A stretch of 64,000 nucleotides of DNA, taken from NCBI GenBank assembly GCA_965247615.1, contig OZ252022.1:2542001-2606000 (forward strand). The letters are read 5' to 3'. Positions within the stretch are counted from its first letter, which is position 1. Every line of letters begins with the position of its first letter. Positions 26,676 to 35,191 of this stretch are shown in pieces. The stretch is from G965197715 sp965247615 (GTDB lineage: Bacteria; Chloroflexota; Dehalococcoidia; Lucifugimonadales; UBA1127). Position numbers and translations under genes: made by a program. A model generated the notes under the pieces. The model had not been told where the DNA came from. It saw only the letters and a list, made by a program, of their open reading frames with translations, and did not search any database.

Positions 26676-27004
26676 AGCTATTGTTAGACCAGAACATCTC
26701 GCCCCGTCTCAGGGAAACGCTGTGTGACCTCTATCCAGACTCCCTCCACGTCAGAGACGTTGGGCTTGAGTCTGCCGGTGACGTCGTGGTCTGGGCATAT
26801 GCCAGGGACCACGATTTCACGATCGCTTCCAAGGACTCCGACTTTCGGCAGCTGAGCTTCGCGTTTGGGCATCCTCCGAAGGTCGTTTGGGTCCGGCGGG
26901 GAAACTGTTCAACGTCGGAGATCGAGTCGATCCTCCGCGACAGATGCAATGAGCTGCACGCCTTCCATCAGGACGAACAGGGCGCCTTCCTCGCGCTGAG
27001 TTGA
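26672..27004 (+). CDS. DUF5615 PIN-like toxin
   Basis: 110 aa of the Mut7-C/PIN-like DUF5615 family. The acidic residues in LLLDQNISP, DHDFTIASKDSDF and the VVWVRRGN strand form the likely nuclease site, as in VapC-type RNases. The start overlaps the antitoxin stop. The target RNA cannot be told. Confidence 0.86.
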   Translation: MKLLLDQNISPRLRETLCDLYPDSLHVRDVGLESAGDVVVWAYARDHDFTIASKDSDFRQLSFAFGHPPKVVWVRRGNCSTSEIESILRDRCNELHAFHQDEQGAFLALS

Positions 27005-27011
27005 GCAGACG

Positions 27012-27060
27012 GCGGCGGGCAGGGTTGCCCTGCGGCGTCGCGGGCTTGGGAGCAGGCTGC
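27012..27060 (+). repeat. Direct repeat, right copy flanking a toxin-antitoxin pair
   Basis: Second copy of the 49-bp repeat at 26341-26389, starting 7 bp after the toxin stop codon. It precedes the 46-aa gene as the left copy precedes the antitoxin, so the repeat may also serve as promoter-proximal or terminator sequence. Confidence 0.85.
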
Positions 27061-27148
27061 AGCGACGCCGCAGGTTGTGGCGTCACGGCAGCTTGGGGGC
27101 GCCTGCGTGTGGTACAATACGGCGGCTGACAATCAGGAGGAGTCCATC

Positions 27149-27289
27149 ATGGCCCGGTCCAAGCACAAGAGAGAGAAGAAGGAAGAGACGGCGCAGGAGT
27201 TTGTGGAGCGGGTGAGCACACGGAACAGCCCGCGCAACGGCCTGTCGTCCCCCCTTGTCTGGAAGAAGCGCCGCCACCCCGGCAAGTAG
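27149..27289 (+). CDS. Small basic protein, hypothetical
   Basis: 46 aa, rich in Lys/Arg (ARSKHKREKKEE at the start, WKKRRHPGK at the end). AGGAGG precedes the ATG, a TACAAT -10-like box is at 27113-27118, and a strong terminator hairpin follows 90 bp downstream. These signals favour a real short gene. I do not recognise the family. Confidence 0.6.
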   Translation: MARSKHKREKKEETAQEFVERVSTRNSPRNGLSSPLVWKKRRHPGK

Positions 27290-27376
27290 CCGGCGCCGTC
27301 GATGCTGGCGGGATTCGGGGCGCGGTCGCGGGCTGGCGCATCGCCCCGGTGGATTCCCCATCAACGGTCGTGCTTG

Positions 27377-27402
27377 ACGCGCCCCTCAGGAGGGGCGCGT
27401 TT
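27377..27402 (+). terminator. Rho-independent-like terminator
   Basis: Perfect inverted repeat CGCGCCCCTC/GAGGGGCGCG with a tight two-base centre, followed by TTTG. It is placed behind the small basic protein gene; the T tract is short. Confidence 0.6.
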
Positions 27403-27506
27403 GCGTGTCGCCAGCCGAGGCATCGGTGAGCGGCGTCGCGCGCAGTCGCCTGCGGCTGCTGACGATGGGACAGCGTGATTCGCCCTGCACATGAGGGGGT
27501 GCGGCT

Positions 27507-27884
27507 GTGGAGCTGACGGAGCTCATCGCCCGCGCACCGTGGCGGGAGGCGGTCACCTACCGGGAGACCTGGCCCCACGAGTACGTCCTCACGGAGAAGG
27601 ACGCGCAGCGGGAGCTGTTGGAGGCGGTGTGCGCCCGATTCCGCGCTGGCGAGGGGGTGAGCTGCCGCTTCTTCCGTATGCGGAACACCTACCTGTTTAT
27701 CGGCGATTACAAGTACTGGCTGATGGTCGACTACAACACGGTCGACCCGGACGCGGCGGGCGACTACGTGCTGAACCGGGCGCGTCTGTACCGGGACCGG
27801 CGCGACTTCCACATCCAGCCGGGCGACACTGGCAAGCCGCAGGACTACCCCGTCAAGCCGCCGCAAGACGTCGCGGGGAGCTGA
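27507..27884 (+). CDS. Hypothetical protein in an operon with a DUF262 protein
   Basis: 125 aa, unknown. It is mixed alpha/beta with no signal peptide. Notable stretches are ETWPHEYVLTEKDAQRELLEAV and FRMRNTYLFIGDYKYWLMVDY; the tail is Pro/Gln rich. It starts at a GTG with GAGGGGG upstream and ends 16 bp before the DUF262 gene, so the two are surely co-transcribed. It may be an accessory or regulator of that protein. I cannot assign a family. Confidence 0.72.
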   Translation: MELTELIARAPWREAVTYRETWPHEYVLTEKDAQRELLEAVCARFRAGEGVSCRFFRMRNTYLFIGDYKYWLMVDYNTVDPDAAGDYVLNRARLYRDRRDFHIQPGDTGKPQDYPVKPPQDVAGS

Positions 27885-27900
27885 GCCAAAGGGGAACGCA

Positions 27901-29637
27901 ATGTACAAGGCCTACGGCAAAGGCACGATACGAGAGACGCTTGATGCCATTCAGCATCGCAACCTGGTACTGCCTGCCATTCAACGCGAGTTTGTGTGGG
28001 CGCCTGCGCAGATCTGCCAGTTCTTCGACAGCCTCATGCAGGGGTACCCATTCGGCACCTTCCTGTACTGGGAGGTGAACGCCGAAAACAGTAGCATGTT
28101 CCGATGGTACGATTTTGTTCTGAACTATCACCAAAAGAACAGTCCTCACTGCCCGCCTCACCCCACGCTTCACGACACCAATCTCATTGCAGTGCTCGAC
28201 GGTCAACAGCGCCTGACTGCCCTCAACATCGGGCTGCAGGGGTCGATGGCATGGAAGCTGCCGCGGAGGCACTACCAGTTCGACGAAAACTACCCTATTC
28301 GCCGCCTGCATATCGACCTGCTCTCAGTGCCGGATGAGGAGGAGGGCAATCGTTACAAGTTTGAGTTCCTTCGTGAGGACACAACACCGCGTCGGTCGGA
28401 GAAGGAATACTGGTTCAGAGTCGCTGACATCATGGGGATGCACAGCAACAAGGAGCTGGTCAAGCGACTCAATAACTTAGAGTTGGAGGGAGACGCATTC
28501 GATCGTGCTTCGGACACTCTATCGACGCTTCACGAGACGGTACACACGAAACCTCTCATCATGTACTACGCGGAGCAGAGTCAGAACATTGAGAACGTAC
28601 TTCAGATATTCATCCGAATGAACAGCGGCGGTACGTTCCTTTCCTACTCGGACCTGCTGCTCTCCATCGCGGTCGCGCACTGGGATGAGCTGGATGCGCG
28701 CAAGGAAATCCACGGTTTTGTCGACGCGCTCAATGGTGTCGGCAGAGGGTTTGCCTTCTCCAAGGACTTTGTCCTCAAGGCGGGGCTTGTCCTAAGCGAC
28801 ATGAACGTTGGTTTCAAAGTCACCAACTTCAACCGGCTGAATATGGACAACCTGGAGGCGAATTGGCCGGGAATCAAGGAGTCGCTTTTTCTGGGCACGC
28901 GGCTCGTGCATCAGTTCGGTTTTGACAGGAACAACCTCAGGGCGCACAATGCGATTCTTCCAATCATTTACTACCTGCACGCATCGAAGCGCGACAGCAG
29001 CTTCCTGACCCACTCCCGCCACGGTGAGGACCGGAAGGCCATCAGGAGGTGGCTGATCAGCAGTCTGATCAAGCAGGGTGCGTGGGGGCAGGGCACGGAC
29101 ACGCTCCTAACCCGACTTCGGGAGATCATACGACGCGACGGCCAGTCTCGATTTCCCATTGAACCACTGGTACGCGCCCTGGGCCTGACCTTCAATGACG
29201 AAGAGATCGAAGACCTGGTTGACATGGAGGCTTGGGACCACCGTTTGTACGCCCTGCTCACATTGCTGTTTCCGTTCATGGATTCGAGCCACGAGTACCA
29301 CATTGACCACATCTTCCCGTACGCGCGGTTCAACGATGATTCGCTGCGGACGGCTGGCGTGCCAGAGGACCGGTTCGGCGAGTACAAGGAGAAGATGAAT
29401 CGTCTTGGCAACTTCCAGCTGCTGAGTGTGCAGGAAAACCTGGCGAAATCGGATAAAATACCTATCGATTGGCTCAACGAAATGACGTTTCCCACGGATG
29501 CCGGCAATGAGTCACGCGAGGGGTATACTGAGAGGCGCTTGTTGATCGGCCTCCCCGCAGGGCTGGACGGCTTCGAGGCGTTCTACGAGGCCCGCCGCGA
29601 TCGGTTGAAGGAGCGGATCAAGCGGCTGTTGGGCTAG
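27901..29637 (+). CDS. DUF262/DUF1524 (GmrSD-like) protein, putative restriction nuclease
   Basis: 578 aa. The DUF262 domain opens with LVLPAIQREFVW and has DGQQR at 100-104. The C-terminal DUF1524 HNH region has YHIDHIF at about 466-472 and NRLGNFQLLSVQENLAKS after it. Both motifs are intact, so NTP-stimulated DNA cleavage is plausible. It differs clearly from the first DUF262 protein of the window (21622), so the two are separate acquisitions. The preceding 125-aa gene is its likely partner. Base composition is lower in GC than around it. Confidence 0.86.
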   Translation: MYKAYGKGTIRETLDAIQHRNLVLPAIQREFVWAPAQICQFFDSLMQGYPFGTFLYWEVNAENSSMFRWYDFVLNYHQKNSPHCPPHPTLHDTNLIAVLDGQQRLTALNIGLQGSMAWKLPRRHYQFDENYPIRRLHIDLLSVPDEEEGNRYKFEFLREDTTPRRSEKEYWFRVADIMGMHSNKELVKRLNNLELEGDAFDRASDTLSTLHETVHTKPLIMYYAEQSQNIENVLQIFIRMNSGGTFLSYSDLLLSIAVAHWDELDARKEIHGFVDALNGVGRGFAFSKDFVLKAGLVLSDMNVGFKVTNFNRLNMDNLEANWPGIKESLFLGTRLVHQFGFDRNNLRAHNAILPIIYYLHASKRDSSFLTHSRHGEDRKAIRRWLISSLIKQGAWGQGTDTLLTRLREIIRRDGQSRFPIEPLVRALGLTFNDEEIEDLVDMEAWDHRLYALLTLLFPFMDSSHEYHIDHIFPYARFNDDSLRTAGVPEDRFGEYKEKMNRLGNFQLLSVQENLAKSDKIPIDWLNEMTFPTDAGNESREGYTERRLLIGLPAGLDGFEAFYEARRDRLKERIKRLLG

Positions 29638-29814
29638 CGGTTACGCGTTCCGGGGGGTCGTCCCCGGCCGTGGATGGGCCCCGGGGCGATTGTGGGACGC
29701 GCGGACGCGTAGGCGGATCCGGTCGAGCTCGCCGGGCAGCAAGCGAACGGCGGCTTCCCCGCCCCGCTCAACTGGTTCGACAGGCTCACCACAAGCGACC
29801 CCTAGGAGCGGTGC

Positions 29815-31089
29815 ATGGCAGACGTTGACGGTCGCGGGGAGCACGGGCGGCGAGGCCCGCGGGCGCTGAGTCCGTGGGCCTCGCTGCGGTACCGCGACTT
29901 CCGGCTGCTGCTGTGGACTGGACTCGTGGTGGCGGCGACGCAGCAGATGCGGCAGACTGCGAGCCTCTACCAGGTGTACGACATATCGGGGTCGGCGTTC
30001 CATCTGGGGTTGACGGGGTTGGCGCAGGCGGTGCCGCTGTTCGCGCTGGGGCTGTTCGGCGGGACGCTGGCGGACCTGATGGACCGCAAGAAGCTCATCG
30101 TGGTTGGGCTGGTGTCGAACCTGGTCTTGGCCGCGGCGCTGGGCGTGCTGACGCTGGTGGGCGCCGTGCGGGTGTGGCACATCCTGGCGGCGACGGCGCT
30201 GACATCGGCGGTGAACGTCACGATGGGACCGGCGCGGATCGCCATGATCCCGCGGCTCGTGCCGAACACGCACCTGATGAACGCGGTGTCGTTGAACTCG
30301 AGCGTGGGGCAAGCGTCGCAGTTCATCGGGCCGTTGCTGGCGGGGCTGAGCATCGGGTTGCTGGGGATGCAGAACGCCTACTTTCTGAACGCAGCGCTCT
30401 ACGCGCCGGCGATTGGGGCGGTGCTGCTGCTGCGGACGTCCGGGGCGCCGCAGGGGCCGAGGGAAGCGCCGTCCGCGTCGGCGATACTTGGCGGGGTGCG
30501 GCACGTCTGGTGGCAGCGGGTGATCCTGGCGCTCTTTCTGCTGGACTTTGGCGTGGTGGGCGTGGGGTACTTCCGTCCGCTGCTGCCCGTCTTCGCGACG
30601 GACATCTACGGCGTGGGGCCGACGAGCTTCGGGTTTCTGGCGGCGGCGCCAGCCGTCGGGGCGATCCTTGGGGCGGCGCTGCTGCTGACGATTGGGGACG
30701 TGCATCGGAAGGGGCTGCTGGTGCTGTGGGCGGTGCTGTTGTACGCGGTCTGCCTCGGGTTCTTTGCGGTGATACCGTGGTACTGGCCGGCGCTGCTTCT
30801 GGCGGCGTGCCTGGGGTTCACGAACGCGCTCAACGCCATCACGCGCCAGACGTCCGTCCACATCCTGACGCCGGACCAGCTGCGGGGGAGGGTGTTCAGC
30901 ATCTTCACGCTCTTCGGTCAGGGGGCGAACGCGATCGGGGCGATGGAGGCGGGGTTCGTGGCGGCGCTGCTGGGGGCGCCGCGCGCGATGCTGCTGGGAA
31001 GTGGCGTCGGCACTACGATCACGCTGGCGATGTGGGGCGCGTGGCCGACGCTGCGCCGCTTCCGCACGGAGGGCGCGGAAAGGGTGTAG
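29815..31089 (+). CDS. MFS exporter, EntS-like (MFS_3 family)
   Basis: 424 aa, about twelve spans. LRYRDFRLLLW and the loop DLMDRKKL match the exporter at 4062-5321, and the C-terminal GRVFSIFTLFGQGANAIG region is also alike. Substrate unknown. AGGAG precedes the ATG. A long frame on the opposite strand is only a shadow. Confidence 0.82.
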   Translation: MADVDGRGEHGRRGPRALSPWASLRYRDFRLLLWTGLVVAATQQMRQTASLYQVYDISGSAFHLGLTGLAQAVPLFALGLFGGTLADLMDRKKLIVVGLVSNLVLAAALGVLTLVGAVRVWHILAATALTSAVNVTMGPARIAMIPRLVPNTHLMNAVSLNSSVGQASQFIGPLLAGLSIGLLGMQNAYFLNAALYAPAIGAVLLLRTSGAPQGPREAPSASAILGGVRHVWWQRVILALFLLDFGVVGVGYFRPLLPVFATDIYGVGPTSFGFLAAAPAVGAILGAALLLTIGDVHRKGLLVLWAVLLYAVCLGFFAVIPWYWPALLLAACLGFTNALNAITRQTSVHILTPDQLRGRVFSIFTLFGQGANAIGAMEAGFVAALLGAPRAMLLGSGVGTTITLAMWGAWPTLRRFRTEGAERV

Positions 31090-31255
31090 GGCGGTGGCGG
31101 CGACAGGACGCCACGGGGAGCGTCACCCATGCCCTGCTTTCCCCAGCCCCCCGCTCGAGCCTGGCTCACAAAGCTTGCGCCCCTGGGTTCCAGGCCCCGC
31201 GTATTCAGCATCACGTCGACATGATGAGCCAATGAATGCGCCGCATCCCCCACCC

Positions 31256-31461
31256 CGTCATTCCCGCACCCACCCGTCGTGGCGGCCCCGCAACCCTCCC
31301 CCTACAAGGCCGTCGCGCCAGCGACCTCGCCCTCCACGGGGAGTGACGCAAAGGTCTCCGAAGGCGGAAATCCATCCCGCCCCCGCCGCGGCCCACAGCC
31401 CCTACGCCAGGCCACCGTACGTCCCCAACCCCTCCCCCACAAAGCCGTCGCGCCAGCGACC
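31256..31461 (+). repeat. Interspersed REP-like repeat, copy 4 (double)
   Basis: Two hairpin cores (GTCGCGCCAGCGACC at about 31312 and 31447) with the GCAAAGGTCTC block between. The right core ends at the base before the TAG stop codon of the SDR at 31462. The plus-strand skew changes from G-rich to C-rich at this point. Confidence 0.84.
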
Positions 31462-32388
31462 CTAAGCTCCGGGGATGTGCGGCGCCTTGCGGTCCGAGTA
31501 CAGCACCGTGTCCGGTATAAGCTCCTTCAGCTCCTCCACCGGCCACGGGCCGTCCTTCTTGAAGTTGCGGTAGATGGTCCGCATCTCCGTCGGGTGCGAG
31601 TAGATCCCCACCTTCCCCGCTCCCACCCGGAACACCCGCCCCGTAACCCCAGCCGCCAGCTCCGACGACAGGTACACGACCATCGGCGACACGTACTCCG
31701 GCTCCGGCCGCGCCTGCTCGTAGGCCTGCTTCACCCGCACCAGGCCCGCTCCCGTCACCAGGTCGTGATAGCCTCCCGAGTTCACCGACCCCCGCGTCAG
31801 GGCCATCGGCGCGATTGCGTTCACGCTGATGTCGTAGTTCTGCAGCTCCCATGCCAGGTCCCACGTCAGGCTGACGATGCCCCCCTTCGCAGCCCCGTAG
31901 GCCGACCGCCCCTCCGGGTTGCGCCACTGGCTCGACGCCGTGTTCACGATGCGCCCGTACCCCTGCTCCATCATCAGAGGCACCGCGTGCCGGCACGTGT
32001 TGAACGTCCCCTTCAGGTGCACTGAGACGATGTCGTCCCAGTCCTCCTCGCGCATCTCGTGGAACAGGATGTCGCGAAATATCCCCGCGTTGTTGACCAG
32101 GACGTCCAGGCGGCCGAAGGCGTCCAGGGCCGTCTGAATGATGCCCCGCGCCGCCTCGAAGTCCGCCACCGAGCCGTAGCTGGCAACGGCCTCGCCGCCC
32201 TGCTCCCGGATCGCCGCCACCACCTCGTCCGCCGGCGACGATGAGCCCCCCGTGCCGTCCCGCTCCACCCCCAGGTCGTTGACCACCACCTTCGCCCCCT
32301 CCGCCGCTAGCGCAAATGCGTGCGCCCGGCCGATGCCCCGCCCGCTCCCCGTCACAATAGCCACCTTCCCCGCTAATAGGTCTCCCAT
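31462..32388 (-). CDS. SDR family oxidoreductase
   Basis: 308 aa, longer than a classical SDR, as in the multifunctional beta-oxidation type (hydroxyacyl-CoA dehydrogenase-like). TGSGRGIG, VNDLG, NNAG, NTASS, YGAAK and a C-terminal extension after the fold are visible. The ATG at 32388 has AAGGAGG upstream. The TAG stop abuts the REP-like hairpin. Confidence 0.85.
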   Translation of the reverse strand: MGDLLAGKVAIVTGSGRGIGRAHAFALAAEGAKVVVNDLGVERDGTGGSSSPADEVVAAIREQGGEAVASYGSVADFEAARGIIQTALDAFGRLDVLVNNAGIFRDILFHEMREEDWDDIVSVHLKGTFNTCRHAVPLMMEQGYGRIVNTASSQWRNPEGRSAYGAAKGGIVSLTWDLAWELQNYDISVNAIAPMALTRGSVNSGGYHDLVTGAGLVRVKQAYEQARPEPEYVSPMVVYLSSELAAGVTGRVFRVGAGKVGIYSHPTEMRTIYRNFKKDGPWPVEELKELIPDTVLYSDRKAPHIPGA

Positions 32389-32459
32389 GACTCCCCTCCT
32401 TCTCAAATCTAACGTGTATGACTAGTGGCAGTCCCACCCGCCTCCGCCCTCCAGCCCCC

Positions 32460-32927
32460 TCAGAGGACGTCGGCCAGTGGACGTTTCAGGTACTCCGCCG
32501 TTCGCTGAAATCCCAGCTTCAGGTAGAAATCGGCGGCGCGCCGCGTTGGCACCGCCACCTCCCTGGCGCCGGCATACTTCGCATTCACAAGCACCGCCTG
32601 TACCAGCCGCCGCCCCATCCCCAGGTTCCTGTGGGCGGGTTTGACGAAAAGCTCCAGAAGCTCGGTGATAGGGCCATTGGCGAAGAGGGTGGGGGTTGTC
32701 GTAGCCAGGACGTATCCCGTTACCTCTCCTTGAAGCTCCGCCACCAGCAGGTCATTGTCCTGTCTATCGATGATGGTCGGATACCATATATCGAAGGCGG
32801 ACCGCTGCGGCGGGTAGCTCATGGCAAACTCGCCCAGCATCTCAAAGACATCCTCGGTGTCCGACTCTTCAGCAGGACGCACCAGCAAGCCGCCGGACAG
32901 TTCTCCATGTCTGGATGAATCCGTCAC
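32460..32927 (-). CDS. GNAT family N-acetyltransferase
   Basis: 155 aa. It has a GNAT fold: VRPAEESDTEDVF, the beta-4 strand ELLELFVKPAHRNLGMGRRLV with the acetyl-CoA loop, and ADFYLKLGFQRTAEYL at the end. The GTG start overlaps the TGA stop of the dienelactone hydrolase gene (GTGA), so translation is coupled. Substrate unknown. Confidence 0.85.
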   Translation of the reverse strand: MTDSSRHGELSGGLLVRPAEESDTEDVFEMLGEFAMSYPPQRSAFDIWYPTIIDRQDNDLLVAELQGEVTGYVLATTTPTLFANGPITELLELFVKPAHRNLGMGRRLVQAVLVNAKYAGAREVAVPTRRAADFYLKLGFQRTAEYLKRPLADVL

Positions 32928-33646
32928 GCCGCCGTCCTCTCCTTCACCAGGTACCTCAGGAACCAGGCGATTGCCCTCTCCCAGGCGTCCCTGGCCACCT
33001 CCTCCCGGTAGCCCCGGCCGTCGAAGCTCATGAACGTATGTCCCGTACCCTCGTAGACGTGGAACTCGTGGGGCTTGCCCAGGCGCGTCAGCTCGGCGTC
33101 GAACCTGGCCACGTCCTCCGGCGACGGGTTCGGGTCCTCCCGCCCGAACAGCCCCAGCACCGGACACGAGATGTCCGCCGTCCGCTCGAAAGGCGAGGGC
33201 CCGTCGCCCCAGGGCCTCAGCGCATTGCCCCCGTAGAAGTCAGCCGCGGCGCTGAACTCCGGGTTGACCGCCGCCATCATGTACGTCACCCGGCCGCCCA
33301 GGCAGTACCCCATGATCCCGATCCCCTGGCCCGCCGTGTCGCAGTGCTCCCTCAGGTACGACACAGCGGCATTGACGTCCGCTATGGCGATCGCATCCCG
33401 CATCCGCCCCTGCCGCTCCTCGTGCGACAGACCGATGTTCACGCCCTGGTGCGCGAACATGTCCGGCGCAATCGCCGCGAACCCCGCGTCCGTCAGGCGG
33501 CGCACCGTGTCCTGGATCACCGCGTCGACCCCAGCTGCGTGCTGGATCACCACCACCCCGGGGTGCGGCCCGTCCCCCTCGGGAGCGCCCACGTACGCGG
33601 CCAGCCCCTGGTCGCCCACCTCGATGACTTCCCACTTCGCGGTCAT
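32924..33646 (-). CDS. Dienelactone hydrolase family protein
   Basis: 240 aa alpha/beta hydrolase. The nucleophile Cys is in GYCLGG, the acid in FGREDPNPS, and the His in GTGHTF, which is the Cys-Asp-His triad of dienelactone hydrolase. It could open a lactone in ring-cleavage pathways. The ATG at 33646 follows GAGAGG; the longer frame adds only seven residues. Confidence 0.87.
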   Translation of the reverse strand: MTAKWEVIEVGDQGLAAYVGAPEGDGPHPGVVVIQHAAGVDAVIQDTVRRLTDAGFAAIAPDMFAHQGVNIGLSHEERQGRMRDAIAIADVNAAVSYLREHCDTAGQGIGIMGYCLGGRVTYMMAAVNPEFSAAADFYGGNALRPWGDGPSPFERTADISCPVLGLFGREDPNPSPEDVARFDAELTRLGKPHEFHVYEGTGHTFMSFDGRGYREEVARDAWERAIAWFLRYLVKERTAA

Positions 33647-33743
33647 CTGTTCAACCTCTCGTGGCAAGCCGTGTTGCCCCTCGTGTCACGTCCATCCTCC
33701 CCTCGCGGCAGCGAGAGTACCCGTCTCCCACCCTATCCATACC

Positions 33744-33778
33744 GTTGAGGGCCGCAACAACCCGTTGCGGCCCTCAAC
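33744..33778. terminator. 15-bp perfect inverted repeat
   Basis: GTTGAGGGCCGCAAC, then AACCC, then its exact complement. It stands alone between the BNR-protein gene and the dienelactone hydrolase gene, both on the minus strand. There is no T run, so a terminator is possible but a protein-binding or recombination site is equally open. Confidence 0.45.
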
Positions 33779-33904
33779 ACACCTATCTCCGTTGCGGCTA
33801 TGCAAATAGGCGCTCCGCGCAGTTCCTGCGTCCAGTCCGGTCGCTCCCGCGACCCCTCATAGTGAGGCTCTCAAACCAAAAGCGCGGCCCCACCCCCGCC
33901 ACCT

Positions 33905-33938
33905 ACCTTCCCCCCACAAAGCCGTCGCGCTAGCGACC
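33905..33938 (+). repeat. REP-like repeat core, copy 5
   Basis: ACCTTCCCCCCACAAAGCC and GTCGCGCTAGCGACC. Here the hairpin centre reads CTA, which provides the TAG stop of the BNR-repeat gene; the last codons of that gene lie inside the repeat. Confidence 0.8.
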
Positions 33939-35012
33939 GGCGACGGGCGCCATCACGTTCGTGTAGTGCCCCTTCTTCGACACCGGCGCCAGCCCGCTGA
34001 TGATCACCGACCAGCGCTCCCCGCCGTCCTCGCTGGCCAGCACCTCGCCGCCCGTCGTCGCGGCGAAGATGGAGAAGGCGCCCGGCCGCTCTTCCAGGCA
34101 CATCGCCTCGATGCTCGGCGCGAGCCGGTCCGGCAGCCCGCCGCGCACCGTCTCCCACGTGCGGCCGCCGTCCCTCGTGCGGGAGATGCGCGCGCCCGCC
34201 GAGCACTGCTCGGCCCACGCCGGCGGGCTCTTGTGCGCCGCCGACATGAACATCACCTCCGGGTCGCTTGGCACGTACACCAGTTGGTCCGGGTACCCCC
34301 CCGGCTCCGACTCCCGGTCCGTCCAGTGCTCCCAGCTCGCACCCCTGTCCGACGTCGCCCACAGTCCCATGCCGCCCGTCACATAGATGCGCTCCGGGTT
34401 GTTCGGCGGAATGATCGCCCGGTGCACGTCCTTGTACGGCACGCCCAGCTCCTCCCACGTCTCCCCGTTGTCCCTGCTCCGCAGCAGCTCTCCAACCTCG
34501 ATGCTCCCATAGATGACTGTCGGGTCATCGGGGTCGAAGGTGATGTGCTTCAGGTGGCCGATGTGCGGAGGCCCCGGGAAACGCCACTCGTCGACGCTTG
34601 GCACCGCACGGAAACCGGGCAGCTCCGTCCAGTTCAGCCCCAGGTCCTCCGTGTAGAAGAGGTGCGCGGGCTCCGTGCCCGCGTAGACCCGCACCCGGCC
34701 GCGCGCCCGCACCGTCGACAGGCTGTACACGTCCGTCTGCGTCAGTCCGTTGTTGCGGGCCTCCCACGTTGCGCCGTCGTCGGCGCTCACGTGTACGCCC
34801 CCGAAGAACGCCCCAGCAAAGAGCAGCCCGCTCTCCGGCTCCCGTGTGATGGAGCTCACAAACTTGTCCTCCAGCACCCGGCCCGACACCCTCCAGCCGG
34901 AGCTGTCCCGCTCGATGGCCGCGATCCCCTCCTTGGTCCCCACCAACACCCGGTCGGAGGGCGATGCCGACGAATAGACCGTCGTCCCCCCGTGCGACAA
35001 ATAGATAGCCAT
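33930..35012 (-). CDS. BNR/VPS10-like beta-propeller protein
   Basis: 360 aa built of Asp-box (BNR) repeats: S-x-D-x-G-x-T/S-W patterns such as SADDGATW, SRDNGETW, SDRGASW, TRDGGRTW and SEDGGERW, spaced about 40-60 residues apart. They form a propeller seen in sialidases and in photosystem assembly or environmental-stress proteins. There is no signal peptide. The ATG follows AAGGAGG. The C-terminal APVAGR is encoded by the repeat. Confidence 0.82.
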   Translation of the reverse strand: MAIYLSHGGTTVYSSASPSDRVLVGTKEGIAAIERDSSGWRVSGRVLEDKFVSSITREPESGLLFAGAFFGGVHVSADDGATWEARNNGLTQTDVYSLSTVRARGRVRVYAGTEPAHLFYTEDLGLNWTELPGFRAVPSVDEWRFPGPPHIGHLKHITFDPDDPTVIYGSIEVGELLRSRDNGETWEELGVPYKDVHRAIIPPNNPERIYVTGGMGLWATSDRGASWEHWTDRESEPGGYPDQLVYVPSDPEVMFMSAAHKSPPAWAEQCSAGARISRTRDGGRTWETVRGGLPDRLAPSIEAMCLEERPGAFSIFAATTGGEVLASEDGGERWSVIISGLAPVSKKGHYTNVMAPVAGR

Positions 35013-35191
35013 GTCTTTCCTCCTTGACAGAGGCTCACCTCGGCTCGCAAGCTAGCACCCCCCTCCAAGTCGTGTCAAGCTCGTGACTTGCTTCACAACG
35101 GGTGTTGCCTAGCGGCGCCCCGCCCCCGCTTGACCCGACCCCCGCCGCCAAGTAGAGTTACCCCTGCCAAAGTACACTGGAGGTCAAAGTC

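Noticed and set aside
29641..30861. 406-codon open frame antisense to the MFS gene at 29815.
   Set aside because: Arg/Gln/Pro-rich shadow; the sense frame has clear membrane spans and MFS loops.
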